From Phaeodactylum tricornutum CCAP 1055/1 (taxonomy: Eukaryota > Bacillariophyta > Bacillariophyceae > Surirellales > Neidiaceae): a DNA stretch of 64,000 bases. Location: positions 574,230 to 638,229 of the forward strand of contig NC_011675.1 of the NCBI RefSeq assembly GCF_000150955.2. The letters run 5' to 3'. Within the stretch, counting starts at the first letter, position 1; each line of letters opens with the position of its first letter. Below are positions 31,501-41,323 of this stretch, one piece after another. The notes beneath the pieces are model-generated. The model ran no database searches. It was not told the DNA's origin and saw only the letters and a program-made list of their open reading frames with translations. The position numbers and the translations under genes are program-made.

Positions 31501-34268
31501 TCGTTCCCAAGCTTGTGCCGCATGCTGATCCCAATCTGAATACGAGCTCATCGATTGGAAGCATGCCTGTCTCTAAGGATGCCCTGGTACCCCCCGGGTA
31601 TGACTTTAAGCCATCAGCACTCAGCGAAGGTCTCACTCTTCTCTTTGCTCGACTTGTACGGCCAATGTGGCACAAGCCAGGTGTTGTCATTACGGAGGGC
31701 CGCTCGGTCAAAAGTACTTGGTCCATGGGTAAGGGAACCCGATGGACGCCAGCAAAAGTTGAAGTTCTGTTTGATCCAGATGGGCTGGAAAGGATAAAGA
31801 CCCCTTTACGAAACCTTTTGGTATTGGTTCGAAATGTTTTTTCGCGGGCCATTAAGACTGTTCCAGGAAAGCAGCAAAACCAAGATAGCTCCATGGATAT
31901 TGACGATTCCGAGGGGCATCACCAATATTTGACTCAGGCACTGGAATACCAGAGCCATCTACGTTCTGGAAACACTCTAGTTTCGGCGCAGCTCTCGCCA
32001 AGAGAGGCTGAACATTTGGCTCATTTGATTGAAGAAAAGAATATTCACTCGTTGTATCGATTACTCGCTCGCACAATTCAGCTGCTCAATTTGATAGCTT
32101 TGCTTCATCGTGTGCAGGAAATGACAGAGCTTCGAGAGATCGACTGGGGGCTCCTACATGGATTGACAATTGCGCAATTGGTTGAAACTTCCGAAGGGCA
32201 AGACCGACTTGAAAATTTGTTGAATTCTCTTGTTACAGCTTCAGTATCAAGCAAGTCTGCGTTCGTTGTCCCTTCCGCACAGACGGACCGCATAGCCAAC
32301 TTATTTGCCGAGCAATGTTATCTATTTTTCTCTCCAGGCTCTCGGTTTGCTTACATGGGCCTCCGTTTGGCAGCCGAAGCGTTATCGTCTTCGCAACTTC
32401 TTTCTTCGAGACGTTTAGCTCTTACTCAGCAAGCTGCCTCAAATTTTCGGAGCGCAGCAGGTCATTGGTACAGTGCACCTCTCATAACTGGCAGAATCCT
32501 TCATCAACGGAGACAGGAGTCTCATAGCGAGATCGCCAATCGCGCCTTACAGTATGGGAGTCCGCTCGCGAAAGCTGCACAGTCCCTTATGCAGCTCGAA
32601 GATGTTGCGAGTATTGTTGAGATATGTTTGCTTACAGCAGCAAACTTCAAAAGTGAAGTCCCGTCTACCAGCTCTTCGTCTGTACTAACGAGCTCGACAA
32701 CTGGGTCTGCTTCCTCTCTCTCTTGGGAGCAGCATCTTTATCACAAGAGGCGCGAATCGGACCAGGCTGCTTCTGCGCAAGCTACATCTTCCACGTCGTC
32801 AACATTTGCTCACGGTACTTCCGTCACTGCAAAAGATGCAATCGATACCTGTTATGCTCTAGTTTTCCACCATATGACAGTTTTGCTGAATACTCAACCT
32901 GAACTTGCCGACCGTATGGTATCAGCTAGCGCAGCTGCTTCGGATCGTCAGTTTCTTGCTGCATTTTTTAGACAGTTGGTCGATAGCAACCATGTAAATA
33001 CCTTACTACGCCTCGATAGCCCCGATCTCGAGAAGTGGCTACGCGAGCGGGACGATCCAGATCTGCTCTGGCGATACTTTAATGTTCAATTGAAGCATAT
33101 AGAAGCCGGCCAAATCTCGTGGGATCATGCCAGCAACAACAACCTTCAGCTTTCTCTAACAGAAAGAATTGAGAGTCTTTCGCGTGCTTTAAATTCGTTC
33201 AAGGCGGCTTTGTCTGACGGCCAACGACCCACACATTCCTCTTTATCATCCGAAGATATCGCGCAAAAGGTCAAGGAAGTGAGCGAGACACTTGATCTCG
33301 CTCGCATCCAGAGCCGTGTTCTTCGGGCCGTAGATTCCTCGAAGCCAAATTTTCCGCCTGAGGTGACATCCGAGAAATACAGTCAATTATGCTACACATT
33401 GACACCCGTCTCGGACTTGTACAATGATTTTACATCCGCGATTCCACTTTGGGATCTATGTTTGCATATCCTTCATGCATGCCGTCACACGGAAATGAGC
33501 ACAATCCAAAAGGCTTGGACTTTTTTGATATGCGAAGATGTCTTGCCGTGTGCAACACGAGACGAAGTCGCCTATCGCTTTCTTAACTCTTTTGCTGCCG
33601 ACGTTGACCTAGGGGATGGTGTACAGCTGTTGCGCGGCGAAGAAAGCATGGACGACGGAATCCTGTTGTTTGAAAATGGAGACTGGGCCAACCTTTTGAG
33701 ACAACGTATCGTCGAACTTGGGCGGGAGCTGTACGGAACTGGAGCAGACTATGTGTTCCCACTCGATTTTTTGATGCTTGCTTTGGAAGGTACGTTTATG
33801 TGGTTGTGTTAAGCATGCTGGACATTCGATTGGTATCTTAGTATTCGGGCGTGTCTCTTTGGTGTAGGCCTAGCAAGCCATTGCTCATCGATTTCGTCGG
33901 CCGGGTGGGCTTTGGCTGTGATGGCCGATGCTGGAGTGCCATACATAGCGATTTTGGGCTCGTATGAAGTGCTTACTGAATCGCAGGACCAAGTAGTCGT
34001 GGGCGGCGATAGCCGACATCGACTTCGCAACCTAGAAGCGACATTGGATTTGCTTCAGCACTGGGCGACATCTGCACAATCTAGCGGACTAGCGGCAAGC
34101 AATGATGTCGAGACGGCACTTTCGGAGCTCCGACGGGCGACAGCATCTGGTAGACTTCGTCCAAAGATTGAAGCGCTTAAGGGAAAATTGGAAGCCTCAT
34201 CAGGAACGGCAAACCTGTTGGATCGTCTGTCGTCTATTGAAGAGGCCTTTCAGTACATGTCCCAGTAA
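28503..34268 (+). CDS. NUP155: Nucleoporin Nup155/Nup170
   Basis: Exons 28503-29046, 29185-33789 and 33868-34268 give 1,849 aa. Nup155 is an inner-ring scaffold of the nuclear pore and helps anchor it to the membrane. The N-terminal beta-propeller is recognisable from residue 120 on: LPSPILRQQ-type helix (here LSPILRQQLQKTKRGSLMGL), LAWMSSDDKLFLWS, then WCLIVTTLDEILLCALA, GTPTGRIFLGGEDGCVYEV, YDGDLDLPSVVEDHHETAGT, KIVQMVVDAERQCLYTLASN and GWIGAFDL. The helical C-terminal solenoid follows, with TDRIANLFAEQCYLFFSPG and DLYNDFTSAIPLWDLCLHIL. It is longer than the animal protein (about 1,390 aa), partly from a Gly/Pro-rich insert near residues 60-100 and several loops. A GTG at the start of exon 2 is not the start. 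Confidence 0.9.
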
Positions 34269-34643
34269 GTGGCCTTACCCTGAACTTTATGAAAATTAAT
34301 GTGGTCTTCTACGAGATGATGGTCTTGGTATTATACACGACTAAACGGAAGGGAATAATAGAAAAGAGGACGATAAGAATTTAAGCATGTAGTCTCAGTT
34401 CGTTGTTGTAGCTCCAATAAGTATCAAGTGCGTTAGTTTCACACTTTTGCCGTGATGTCACCCGGACACAAGAGCACTGGGGGTGAAGACTGAGAAAGCG
34501 GCGTCTAGTGACTAGCTGTAAAACAGTGCTGGACGATGGGTGATCCTACTTGCTATTTCCATGTATGATTTGTGAAGCAAGGAAGAAATACAGCGCACTA
34601 GCATCTTTGAAATTGTTAGCTTGTTCCGTGGTGTGTACATATT
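34269..34643. other. Intergenic spacer, same-strand genes
   Basis: The 3' flank of Nup155 and upstream region of the TRAPPC12-like gene. No gene or repeat seen. Confidence 0.5.
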
Positions 34644-36371
34644 ATGCCAACAAAAGAAGAAAGATCAACCTCCCAGTCCGATGCTTCGGGTTTCAGACAT
34701 TCCACTCCTCTCGCCACAATATCGGCCCCGGCTGCGCTTGAAAGGGAAGACTTGTCAGTTGTCGCGGCATCCGCATCATCAGCGCATCAGAACATTTCGG
34801 AAACAACTTCAGCTTCCGATTTTGGTAGCGCTTCGTTGAACGTAATGGCACGGATGGACGGGGTCGAGCTGCTCGATCGGAGTAGTCAGCTCCCTCGGCC
34901 TTCCGCGCCTTCGCGACCTGCATTGGTACCAGCCGAGACAGTGCCTATAAATATCCCATCGGCTCACCCACCAACCTCCATTTCACCAATCAGGAATACT
35001 CTCTCGACGACGGAAAAAATGGATGATTTGGCGGATGCCTTTTTGTCAGGTCCGTCGCGACGCGCCGATCAAGGGTTGGAACCAGTTATACAGCCCGAGC
35101 CATTACCTACGGATATTTCTGAACTCGAAAAGCTACGGCTTTTAGTGACGCGCCGCGCTTGGGAGACCGTGGTGGTAGTGGGTATGCAATTGCTGCGAGA
35201 CTCGAAGAGCATTCAGCATGCTCCTATTTATTCGGCACTTTTGAACAATCCTGCACAAGCGCTGCCGAGCTTAGAATCCCAACAAGCAGAAGTTGTCGAA
35301 ATTATGTCTCTGTGTTGCCACGGTTGGTGGAAGTCACGCCAGCGTGAGGCGTTGTGTCAAGAATTAGACCGGTGGAGTTTTGGACACCACGTTGGTGGAC
35401 ACGCGCCTTCCTGGATCCCTTGGAGTTTGCACATTTGGGGCGCAATCAGTCTTCAGTTCGTTTCTGAGGACGGATCAGATGGTGATCCTGAGCAAATTGC
35501 CATAGACGCATTGTGGGCGATTCGGACGAAAATTCGGCTAAACGCCGAAAAGGACGCGTCGTTGGGATCTCAATCTGCTTCGTTATTACAGGTGGAGCAC
35601 GTACTTTCGAATATTTTTGTACAGCGCCAAGAATGGCGCATGGCAGTAGCATGCTTGGAACGAATGATGGAAGCTTTGGATGGGCTTGTAGCTAATGAAG
35701 TGGAAACGCTAGTCGAAAAGGGGCAGCGGTCCGTTGCCGCTCTCGTTCTGAAATATGCCTACCAAAGTGAGATATTATCACGTCAAGGCCGTATTCTTTT
35801 GCAAGCGGGCGCAGTATCGGAAGCGGCGCAAATTTTTCAGCAAGCCTCTGATGTTTGGAATGCGTTGGACGATACCGCCAAAGAGGGAGTGCTATCCAAG
35901 CACGTTGCAACGCGACATGTACCGTGCCAATTACTTTCCAACGAGGGACTTGTTTGCTTTGCATATGGAAAGTATGACGAAGCGCTCGAGTTTTTTCGGC
36001 AAGCAACGGAGCGCATGCGAGCCAATCAATGCACTGTTCCCGAATACAGTCGCGACGACTGGGTTGGTTTTGTTCTGGTCAGCAACGAAACGTATGAAGG
36101 TTTGTATAGTCAAGTACTCAACAATCTGGCCTTGTGTGCGCTCTATACCTCTCGTTTACAGAAGGCCATTCAGGTAATGGAAAGCTTGATCCGAGAAGAC
36201 CCAACACGCTATCTGACTGAACGTGTAGCAATGAATTTATGCACTCTGTATGAGCTTGGTGCCGATACAGCGGTGGCTGCGCGACAGAAACGAACGTTGC
36301 AAATTATTGCAAAACGATTCCTCCTGCAAGACATTGGACCGGAATGCTTTCGTAGCAACACTTCAGGGTAA
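34644..36371 (+). CDS. TRAPP complex subunit 12 (TRAPPC12)-like TPR protein
   Basis: 575 aa in a single exon with an ATG start. The first 160 residues are Ser/Pro/Ala-rich and disordered. Then come LEKLRLLVTRRAWETVVVVG, WIPWSLHIWGAISLQF (the VPFSMRILHAEL segment of TRAPPC12), and TPR-like helices: AALVLKYAYQSEILSRQGRI, VCFAYGKYDEALEFFRQATE, LNNLALCALYTSRLQKAIQV. The C-terminus LIREDPTRYLTERVAMNLCT then LYELGAD corresponds closely to the [20 protein letters not shown] segment of the animal protein. TRAPPC12 belongs to TRAPPIII, acting in ER-to-Golgi traffic and autophagy. Length is somewhat shorter than human (about 735 aa), mainly in the disordered N-terminus. Confidence 0.85.
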   Translation: MPTKEERSTSQSDASGFRHSTPLATISAPAALEREDLSVVAASASSAHQNISETTSASDFGSASLNVMARMDGVELLDRSSQLPRPSAPSRPALVPAETVPINIPSAHPPTSISPIRNTLSTTEKMDDLADAFLSGPSRRADQGLEPVIQPEPLPTDISELEKLRLLVTRRAWETVVVVGMQLLRDSKSIQHAPIYSALLNNPAQALPSLESQQAEVVEIMSLCCHGWWKSRQREALCQELDRWSFGHHVGGHAPSWIPWSLHIWGAISLQFVSEDGSDGDPEQIAIDALWAIRTKIRLNAEKDASLGSQSASLLQVEHVLSNIFVQRQEWRMAVACLERMMEALDGLVANEVETLVEKGQRSVAALVLKYAYQSEILSRQGRILLQAGAVSEAAQIFQQASDVWNALDDTAKEGVLSKHVATRHVPCQLLSNEGLVCFAYGKYDEALEFFRQATERMRANQCTVPEYSRDDWVGFVLVSNETYEGLYSQVLNNLALCALYTSRLQKAIQVMESLIREDPTRYLTERVAMNLCTLYELGADTAVAARQKRTLQIIAKRFLLQDIGPECFRSNTSG

Positions 36372-36530
36372 CCTTTGGCTGATACAACGACATGCTTATG
36401 GATTACTACAGTGGTTCCGTTTTTGCTAAAAACAAGCACAAAGCCTACTGTTAGTACATGCTGTTGCGAACATGAGATTTTTACTAGTGCAATCGAATAA
36501 CGACGCTGCACTAATAACTTTCTATTTGCT

Positions 36531-37196
36531 TTACAAAACATCACAATTCGCAGCGGTCACTTCCCAATCATTCGTGCACATTTTGAGTTCATTCCCGTGT
36601 ACGGGCATAATGGCGCTGCCGTGATCGAGAGCATGCTTGCGCTTGAGCACCTGCTCGTAGAGATCAGTGGGATCGGGACGTTTGGGGCCACCATATCCGG
36701 GAGCTTCGCAAGAGGCCGTCCAGGTCGCAACCAAATTTCCGTGATGAGCGTACCAGACCATAGCAGGCATGACAATACCGTTGGGATAGGCGTTGTCGCT
36801 ATCCGGAACGAGGTCTTGGACGTGCGCGGCTTCCGGTGTCGCGGTTACGATACTGGGCAGAATCTCGTCCTCCTTGAGCCAGTTTGCGAGCGCGTTGGTC
36901 TCGTCGCCGAGCACCATGTCGTAGCCGAATTCTTTAGTCAGGCCCCATTCTTCATCCGCCTGTTGCGCGGCTTGGGCGCCTTGACTAGTCCACGCCACTA
37001 ACTGTGTCTTGTCGTCCTTCATCACGTTCTGGTGGTGCTCTCCGAGCTTACGCAAGTAGTGTCGATCGTACTTGCACCAGGCACCGCGGAAAATCACGAT
37101 ACAGAGCAACTCTTCGCGTTTGCATAAGGATTCGAGCCATTGCTCCGGATTGGTGACAAAAGACTGGTCGCTACTGGGCGTACTAGCGTCGGTCAT
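36531..37196 (-). CDS. AhpC/TSA-family thioredoxin-fold protein with a single active-site cysteine
   Basis: 221 aa in a single exon. The frame extends upstream to a GTG, but the first ATG is at 37196. The fold signature is ELLCIVIFRGAWCKYDRHYL: after the beta strand, related peroxiredoxin-like proteins have RGxWCPYC, and here the second cysteine is Asp (CKYD). TQLVAWTSQGAQAAQQADEE follows as the next beta-alpha unit, and FGYDMVLGDETNALANWLKE as the next. The likely peroxidatic Cys stays and the resolving one in CxxC is lost, giving a one-Cys type, or a non-peroxidase. Extra Cys residues occur at the C-terminus (LKMCTNDWEVTAANCDVL). There is no clear targeting signal, so it is probably cytosolic. 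Confidence 0.75.
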   Translation of the reverse strand: MTDASTPSSDQSFVTNPEQWLESLCKREELLCIVIFRGAWCKYDRHYLRKLGEHHQNVMKDDKTQLVAWTSQGAQAAQQADEEWGLTKEFGYDMVLGDETNALANWLKEDEILPSIVTATPEAAHVQDLVPDSDNAYPNGIVMPAMVWYAHHGNLVATWTASCEAPGYGGPKRPDPTDLYEQVLKRKHALDHGSAIMPVHGNELKMCTNDWEVTAANCDVL

Positions 37197-38024
37197 GGTA
37201 GCTGCGTTGCTACTGGAGTCGGGCGACGAATGGCAAGGTAGATTCTGGAACGACGAATCGAAGAAAGGCTGCACTGACGCAATACACAGTAACAGAACTG
37301 GATGGAGTGAGGATTGCCAAAAGGAAACCGTGCAGCAACAGGAAGCAGAATATCAAGGGTAGTGATGCCCAGTAGAAAGAAACGATGTGTTGACTATCTG
37401 GTCGGAGAGACTCTAGAGCGACGAGAACGGGTGTGCTTCTCGTATCTTCCTGCGTGGGGGCTGTGTCGACAGCGGTGTTCGCACAGCGTATGACTGCGCT
37501 ACCGCAAACGATATGGTAGCCCTGGGGTTGCTATTTTGAGGCGGAGCGTGCTGTAGTTCCGCGTTCGAATCGGTCACTCTACTCTTCCTAATGAAGAGGG
37601 ACATTTCGAAAGTTTAGGACAGACACATTCCAATGTCCGAATCGATCGAAAAGATTATGAAAACAATGTCGCTATCCTGAAGTATAGAGAAAAACACAGT
37701 GCAAGTAGCGTAGATCCTGAAGTGCGGCTGGGACGTGAGGCATTCCACGTGCAATTATTCAAAACTCTGCTGGGAGTATCGCAATAGTTTTGTGACCCCC
37801 GTAAAGGGACAATGAAACGCCAATATTCGTGCTGCAGAACGCAGTAGAGCAATCCGGCTGCCTATCGTCCCGCCATTCACAATCGCCCTGTATCCCTTCT
37901 TTCTTTGAATTGGAGACCAGTAAAGACCTTGCATTCTTGGTCCTAGGAATGTGCACCTTTCCAGCATCAATCATTCTGCCCAGCAATAGACACCATTCGG
38001 CTTCGCAAAGTAGAGGTTCGAGCA
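37197..38024. other. Divergent upstream region
   Basis: 828 bp between the AhpC-like gene and the GT8 gene. Several overlapping short ORFs exist on both strands with no common theme. No supported gene or RNA. Confidence 0.45.
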
Positions 38025-39407
38025 ATGAGTTTGAATCAGACTGTCCCGGCCGGGAGGAGATGCAATAATCGGATACTCCTGCTGCGAGTCCTTACTGTTG
38101 CAATGGCTCTATATCTACTATATGTCACATCCTTCTTTCGAACTTTCAACCATAAGGTTCCCGCATCCTGGTCACATATCACATCATTCGAACCTCCCAT
38201 ACGAAAGAATGCAATAGCCAGCGAAACGATGACTTTGGTAAGTGCTTCTTATTCTGGAAGGGCCAGACACATCCGACATCACAGTAGTGGAAAAAACAGG
38301 AGTTGCACGGTACAATCAAACGCAACCTCCCCGTATGCGTACGCTTTCATGATTGGTGGGTGCAACCCAGACCACCCCGGATACCGAGGCTTTCTCTACA
38401 ATGTTCTTCTTGCTGCTGACATACTCAGCGAACAAGGCTCTACTGCGGATCGAATTGTTTTTATACAAATGTCTCCGTCGTACGACGGAGAAGAGCTTCC
38501 GCCACCCGAGGTTCGATTGCTGCAAAGGGTTGAGGTCCAAATCCGGTACATACCCAAACCAATATCGGAGAGCTTTTACGATGCCACTTTACAAAAATTC
38601 CGTATCCTCACACTCACTAAATACCGACGAGTTCTTTTCCTTGACGCCGATGTTTTGCCGGTTGCCAATCTGGACTTTTTCTTTCACCTTTCGGACGCGG
38701 GGCCGGAGTCTATTTTGCGTCCGAACGTAGTTGTGGCAGGCCCTCTTGAGCCATCCAACGCGGGTTTGTTCATGCTCCAGCCGGGAGACGGCGAGTACAA
38801 AGAGCTACAAGAGGTCATGCAAAAGCGCAAACAGAAAGTAAAATCGATGCCGGGGACTACTTTCGACTCTGTGGAAGGCTGGGGGCACGTCATGGCCGAG
38901 CCGGACTCCTGGCGGTCCACCAAATATCGCGGACAAAATTGGACCTTTCAAGCCGCCCACGGTGACCAAGGGCTCTTGTATTACTGGGTGAAGTATCAAA
39001 AGAAGAATGCATCCTTGATCTGTGCCAATCACGTGGAAACATGGTCCGCTTTACCAAACGGGACAGTCTATCTACAAAAGCGGAAACGGGACGTTCTCTG
39101 GAATACTTCACGGCCCATCCAAGTGTTTTACCAGGAGTGTTTAAGATGGGCACAAAGAACCTGTATTGCACCTTATGACTCGTTTGTGCACTTTACAGGG
39201 AGAGATAAGCCTTGGATACACAAGCCTCCCCGAGATATCTCCGAGGAACACAAAATGAAATCACGAAAATATTTTTGGTGGTGGCGACTGAAAAAGTTGA
39301 ACGACAAAATCAATATCGGTGTCGATATATTCAACTGGCGCCCAATGCCTAAGCCGTCTCTCGGGTTGTTCAGTGGGCTGTCCGATACAAACAATCGCGA
39401 AGAGTAG
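38025..39407 (+). CDS. Golgi-type glycosyltransferase, GT8 (glycogenin-like) family
   Basis: 460 aa in a single exon, ATG start. It has a type II membrane layout: a short basic N-terminus (RRCNNRILLLR), one helix (VLTVAMALYLLYVTSFF), a stem of about 70 residues, then the catalytic domain in the lumen. GT8 features are AYAFMIGGCNPDHPGYRGFL, DRIVFIQMSP, and the metal-binding DxD in YRRVLFLDADVLPVANLDFF. Later come PSNAGLFMLQPGDGEY and HGDQGLLYYWVKYQ, and the C-terminal VHFTGRDKPWIH, in which the His and Gly coordinate sugar nucleotide in glycogenin. The donor is probably a UDP-sugar and the acceptor unknown; several NxS/T sites fit a secretory protein. Its stop lies 55 bp from that of the convergent hydrolase. 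Confidence 0.88.
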   Translation: MSLNQTVPAGRRCNNRILLLRVLTVAMALYLLYVTSFFRTFNHKVPASWSHITSFEPPIRKNAIASETMTLVSASYSGRARHIRHHSSGKNRSCTVQSNATSPYAYAFMIGGCNPDHPGYRGFLYNVLLAADILSEQGSTADRIVFIQMSPSYDGEELPPPEVRLLQRVEVQIRYIPKPISESFYDATLQKFRILTLTKYRRVLFLDADVLPVANLDFFFHLSDAGPESILRPNVVVAGPLEPSNAGLFMLQPGDGEYKELQEVMQKRKQKVKSMPGTTFDSVEGWGHVMAEPDSWRSTKYRGQNWTFQAAHGDQGLLYYWVKYQKKNASLICANHVETWSALPNGTVYLQKRKRDVLWNTSRPIQVFYQECLRWAQRTCIAPYDSFVHFTGRDKPWIHKPPRDISEEHKMKSRKYFWWWRLKKLNDKINIGVDIFNWRPMPKPSLGLFSGLSDTNNREE

Positions 39408-39462
39408 GCACATATAGAGAGTTATCACCATCTCCAAAGGGATACGGTCACTGTTTTTTATT

Positions 39463-40884
39463 CTATTTCAGCAAGTCATCAACGGTGTTCACAAAGAGCT
39501 CTACATCTTCTTCGAATGCATCATGACCAACATCATCAAGCTCAACAATATTGATATTCGGAAATGCCGCAAGAAATTTTCGAATGCGTTGAGGGGAGAC
39601 AATTCTATCTTTACCACCTACAATCACATCAATTGTTGTGTTGGGCAGTGCCATGACATTCCGCAAAATCTCTTCGTCCGTGGACAGTTCTCTAGTAAGA
39701 CTCTGCGCTCTCGCAAAGTCTAGGAGTCCTCGTTCCCATCCTTTCCCAATTGAAGGCCATTGAAAACGCAAACAGTCCGTGTCTGACAAGAGCTTTGCAT
39801 TTCCCCATGCCACCGACAAGCCTCTACGCCAAAAGCCTGGCCTTCCCACAGCCCGTCGTAAAAGATAAGAAGCGGGAATATCCACGAGTACTTTTGGGAG
39901 GTAGCGGCGGCCATTCTGTTTACCCTTTTTACCCGATCGGAGGCCAAGCGCTGGTGCACACAGAATAATGCGTTTCGGGACGCAAACATCCAACTGCAAA
40001 GCAAGTTGGAGTGTAGTTATACAACCCATGGAATGACCCATCAAGACAACAGTAGTCTCGGCATTACTTTTCAAACACGGTAGCAACAATTGCTTGGCGA
40101 TGCTCGCCGACGATTTGCTCGTGTAGGATTCCAGACCGTGTGGACGTCCGGTAAAGCCAAAGCCCGCTGCATCGTGGCTTAGACCAACGTTACAGTTCAA
40201 TCGACTCGTCAAAACTGGCAAAGCTGGCAACCAACTCAAACTCGATGCCCCAAACCCGTGGTTGCAATACAACACTCGATGCGCACCGTTGGATTCCTCG
40301 TTCACTGTCACGCACTCCAGATAATGAACACCAAGTGTTTCGTTGGCGATCGTAAGGGTGGTATATTTGGACAGACGTGACGGTAAGAAATATTTCTGCC
40401 GCAACGTTTCGATGGATATCCGGGAAGGGGGTCGTATCAGGTCCTGTAGAGCAGTGGATACCGCCAATCCCATTACTACTGCCTTGCAAATAGCAAAGGA
40501 AAGCTTTTTCCAAGGAATCGATCCGGCACTACCACCGGCTTGTACGGTTACGAATGGTAGTACCCAAGACAGTTTCCGCTTCCATGTTGTCAAGACACCA
40601 ACAAGAGTCGCCGAAACCCATATTACAACCGTCGCTAGCGCCGGCACGGGTCGATAAGTTGGATGGACATCGCCCGGCAACTGGTACAAATTTGGTTCGT
40701 CCGGACAAGGCTCGGGGACCACTGTCGCCGGCACGGCTATATCCTCCCACGATGACGATGATACTAAACCGGACAACCCTATGTTAGGTGCCATCCGTGT
40801 CATCGGAAGCGAGGGAATCGTCGTCGACAAGTGGTGCGGGACGACGAGGCGTGTTGACCTGGCGGATGGCGGCTTCAATTGCAT
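39463..40884 (-). CDS. Alpha/beta-hydrolase with N-terminal hydrophobic segments
   Basis: 473 aa in a single exon. The frame is open upstream to a TTG near 40986, but the first ATG is at 40884; later Met codons (for example MTRMAPN, 28 residues in) could also start it. Two or three hydrophobic segments precede the enzyme: LATVVIWVSATLVGVLTTW and FAICKAVVMGLAVSTAL. The hydrolase follows: oxyanion loop YCNHGFGASSLSWLPAL, DAAGFGFTGRP, nucleophile elbow VVLMGHSMGCITTLQLAL, and IDVIVGGKDRIVSPQRIRKF with the Asp and VELDDVGHDAFEED with the His. The triad is complete. Substrate is unknown, but the layout fits a membrane-bound esterase or lipase. Confidence 0.8.
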   Translation of the reverse strand: MQLKPPSARSTRLVVPHHLSTTIPSLPMTRMAPNIGLSGLVSSSSWEDIAVPATVVPEPCPDEPNLYQLPGDVHPTYRPVPALATVVIWVSATLVGVLTTWKRKLSWVLPFVTVQAGGSAGSIPWKKLSFAICKAVVMGLAVSTALQDLIRPPSRISIETLRQKYFLPSRLSKYTTLTIANETLGVHYLECVTVNEESNGAHRVLYCNHGFGASSLSWLPALPVLTSRLNCNVGLSHDAAGFGFTGRPHGLESYTSKSSASIAKQLLLPCLKSNAETTVVLMGHSMGCITTLQLALQLDVCVPKRIILCAPALGLRSGKKGKQNGRRYLPKVLVDIPASYLLRRAVGRPGFWRRGLSVAWGNAKLLSDTDCLRFQWPSIGKGWERGLLDFARAQSLTRELSTDEEILRNVMALPNTTIDVIVGGKDRIVSPQRIRKFLAAFPNINIVELDDVGHDAFEEDVELFVNTVDDLLK

Positions 40885-41323
40885 CGGCGGAGAAAAATCC
40901 GGCAAAGTCGGGATGAACAGCGTCGCCTTTGCTATTGATGTTGAGGCAAAATTCACACATACGCAAGCATAGAAGGGAAGTTGCAAACGGTAGGGTGTTG
41001 GATTCTAGATGGATATGGAAAGAGTGCTGCGGCGAACGAAAGAGACTCGTACTAACTGTAATTTAATGGAACCGTAATTGGCTGTTAAAGTAAAGCACAC
41101 AAATGGGACAGAAATTAACATTGGAGAGGCCTTTTTCGGTCTGCACGTCTGACGTACAATATAGAATGTGAGCAGTCACATTCGGTCGACGTTTTCATAA
41201 TCCGGGTGTTTGACAGAACAAATGAGCAACATTAACTATCTATGAACCATCAAGGGTCAAGAATCCTCGATCAAAATGCTCTCGGAGATGCAAATGTGCA
41301 ATACTGTTTAGAGTCGAATGTGA
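40885..41323. other. Divergent upstream region of the hydrolase and MFS genes
   Basis: A shared 5' spacer. Open frames of both genes extend part-way into it without ATG support. Nothing else seen. Confidence 0.45.
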
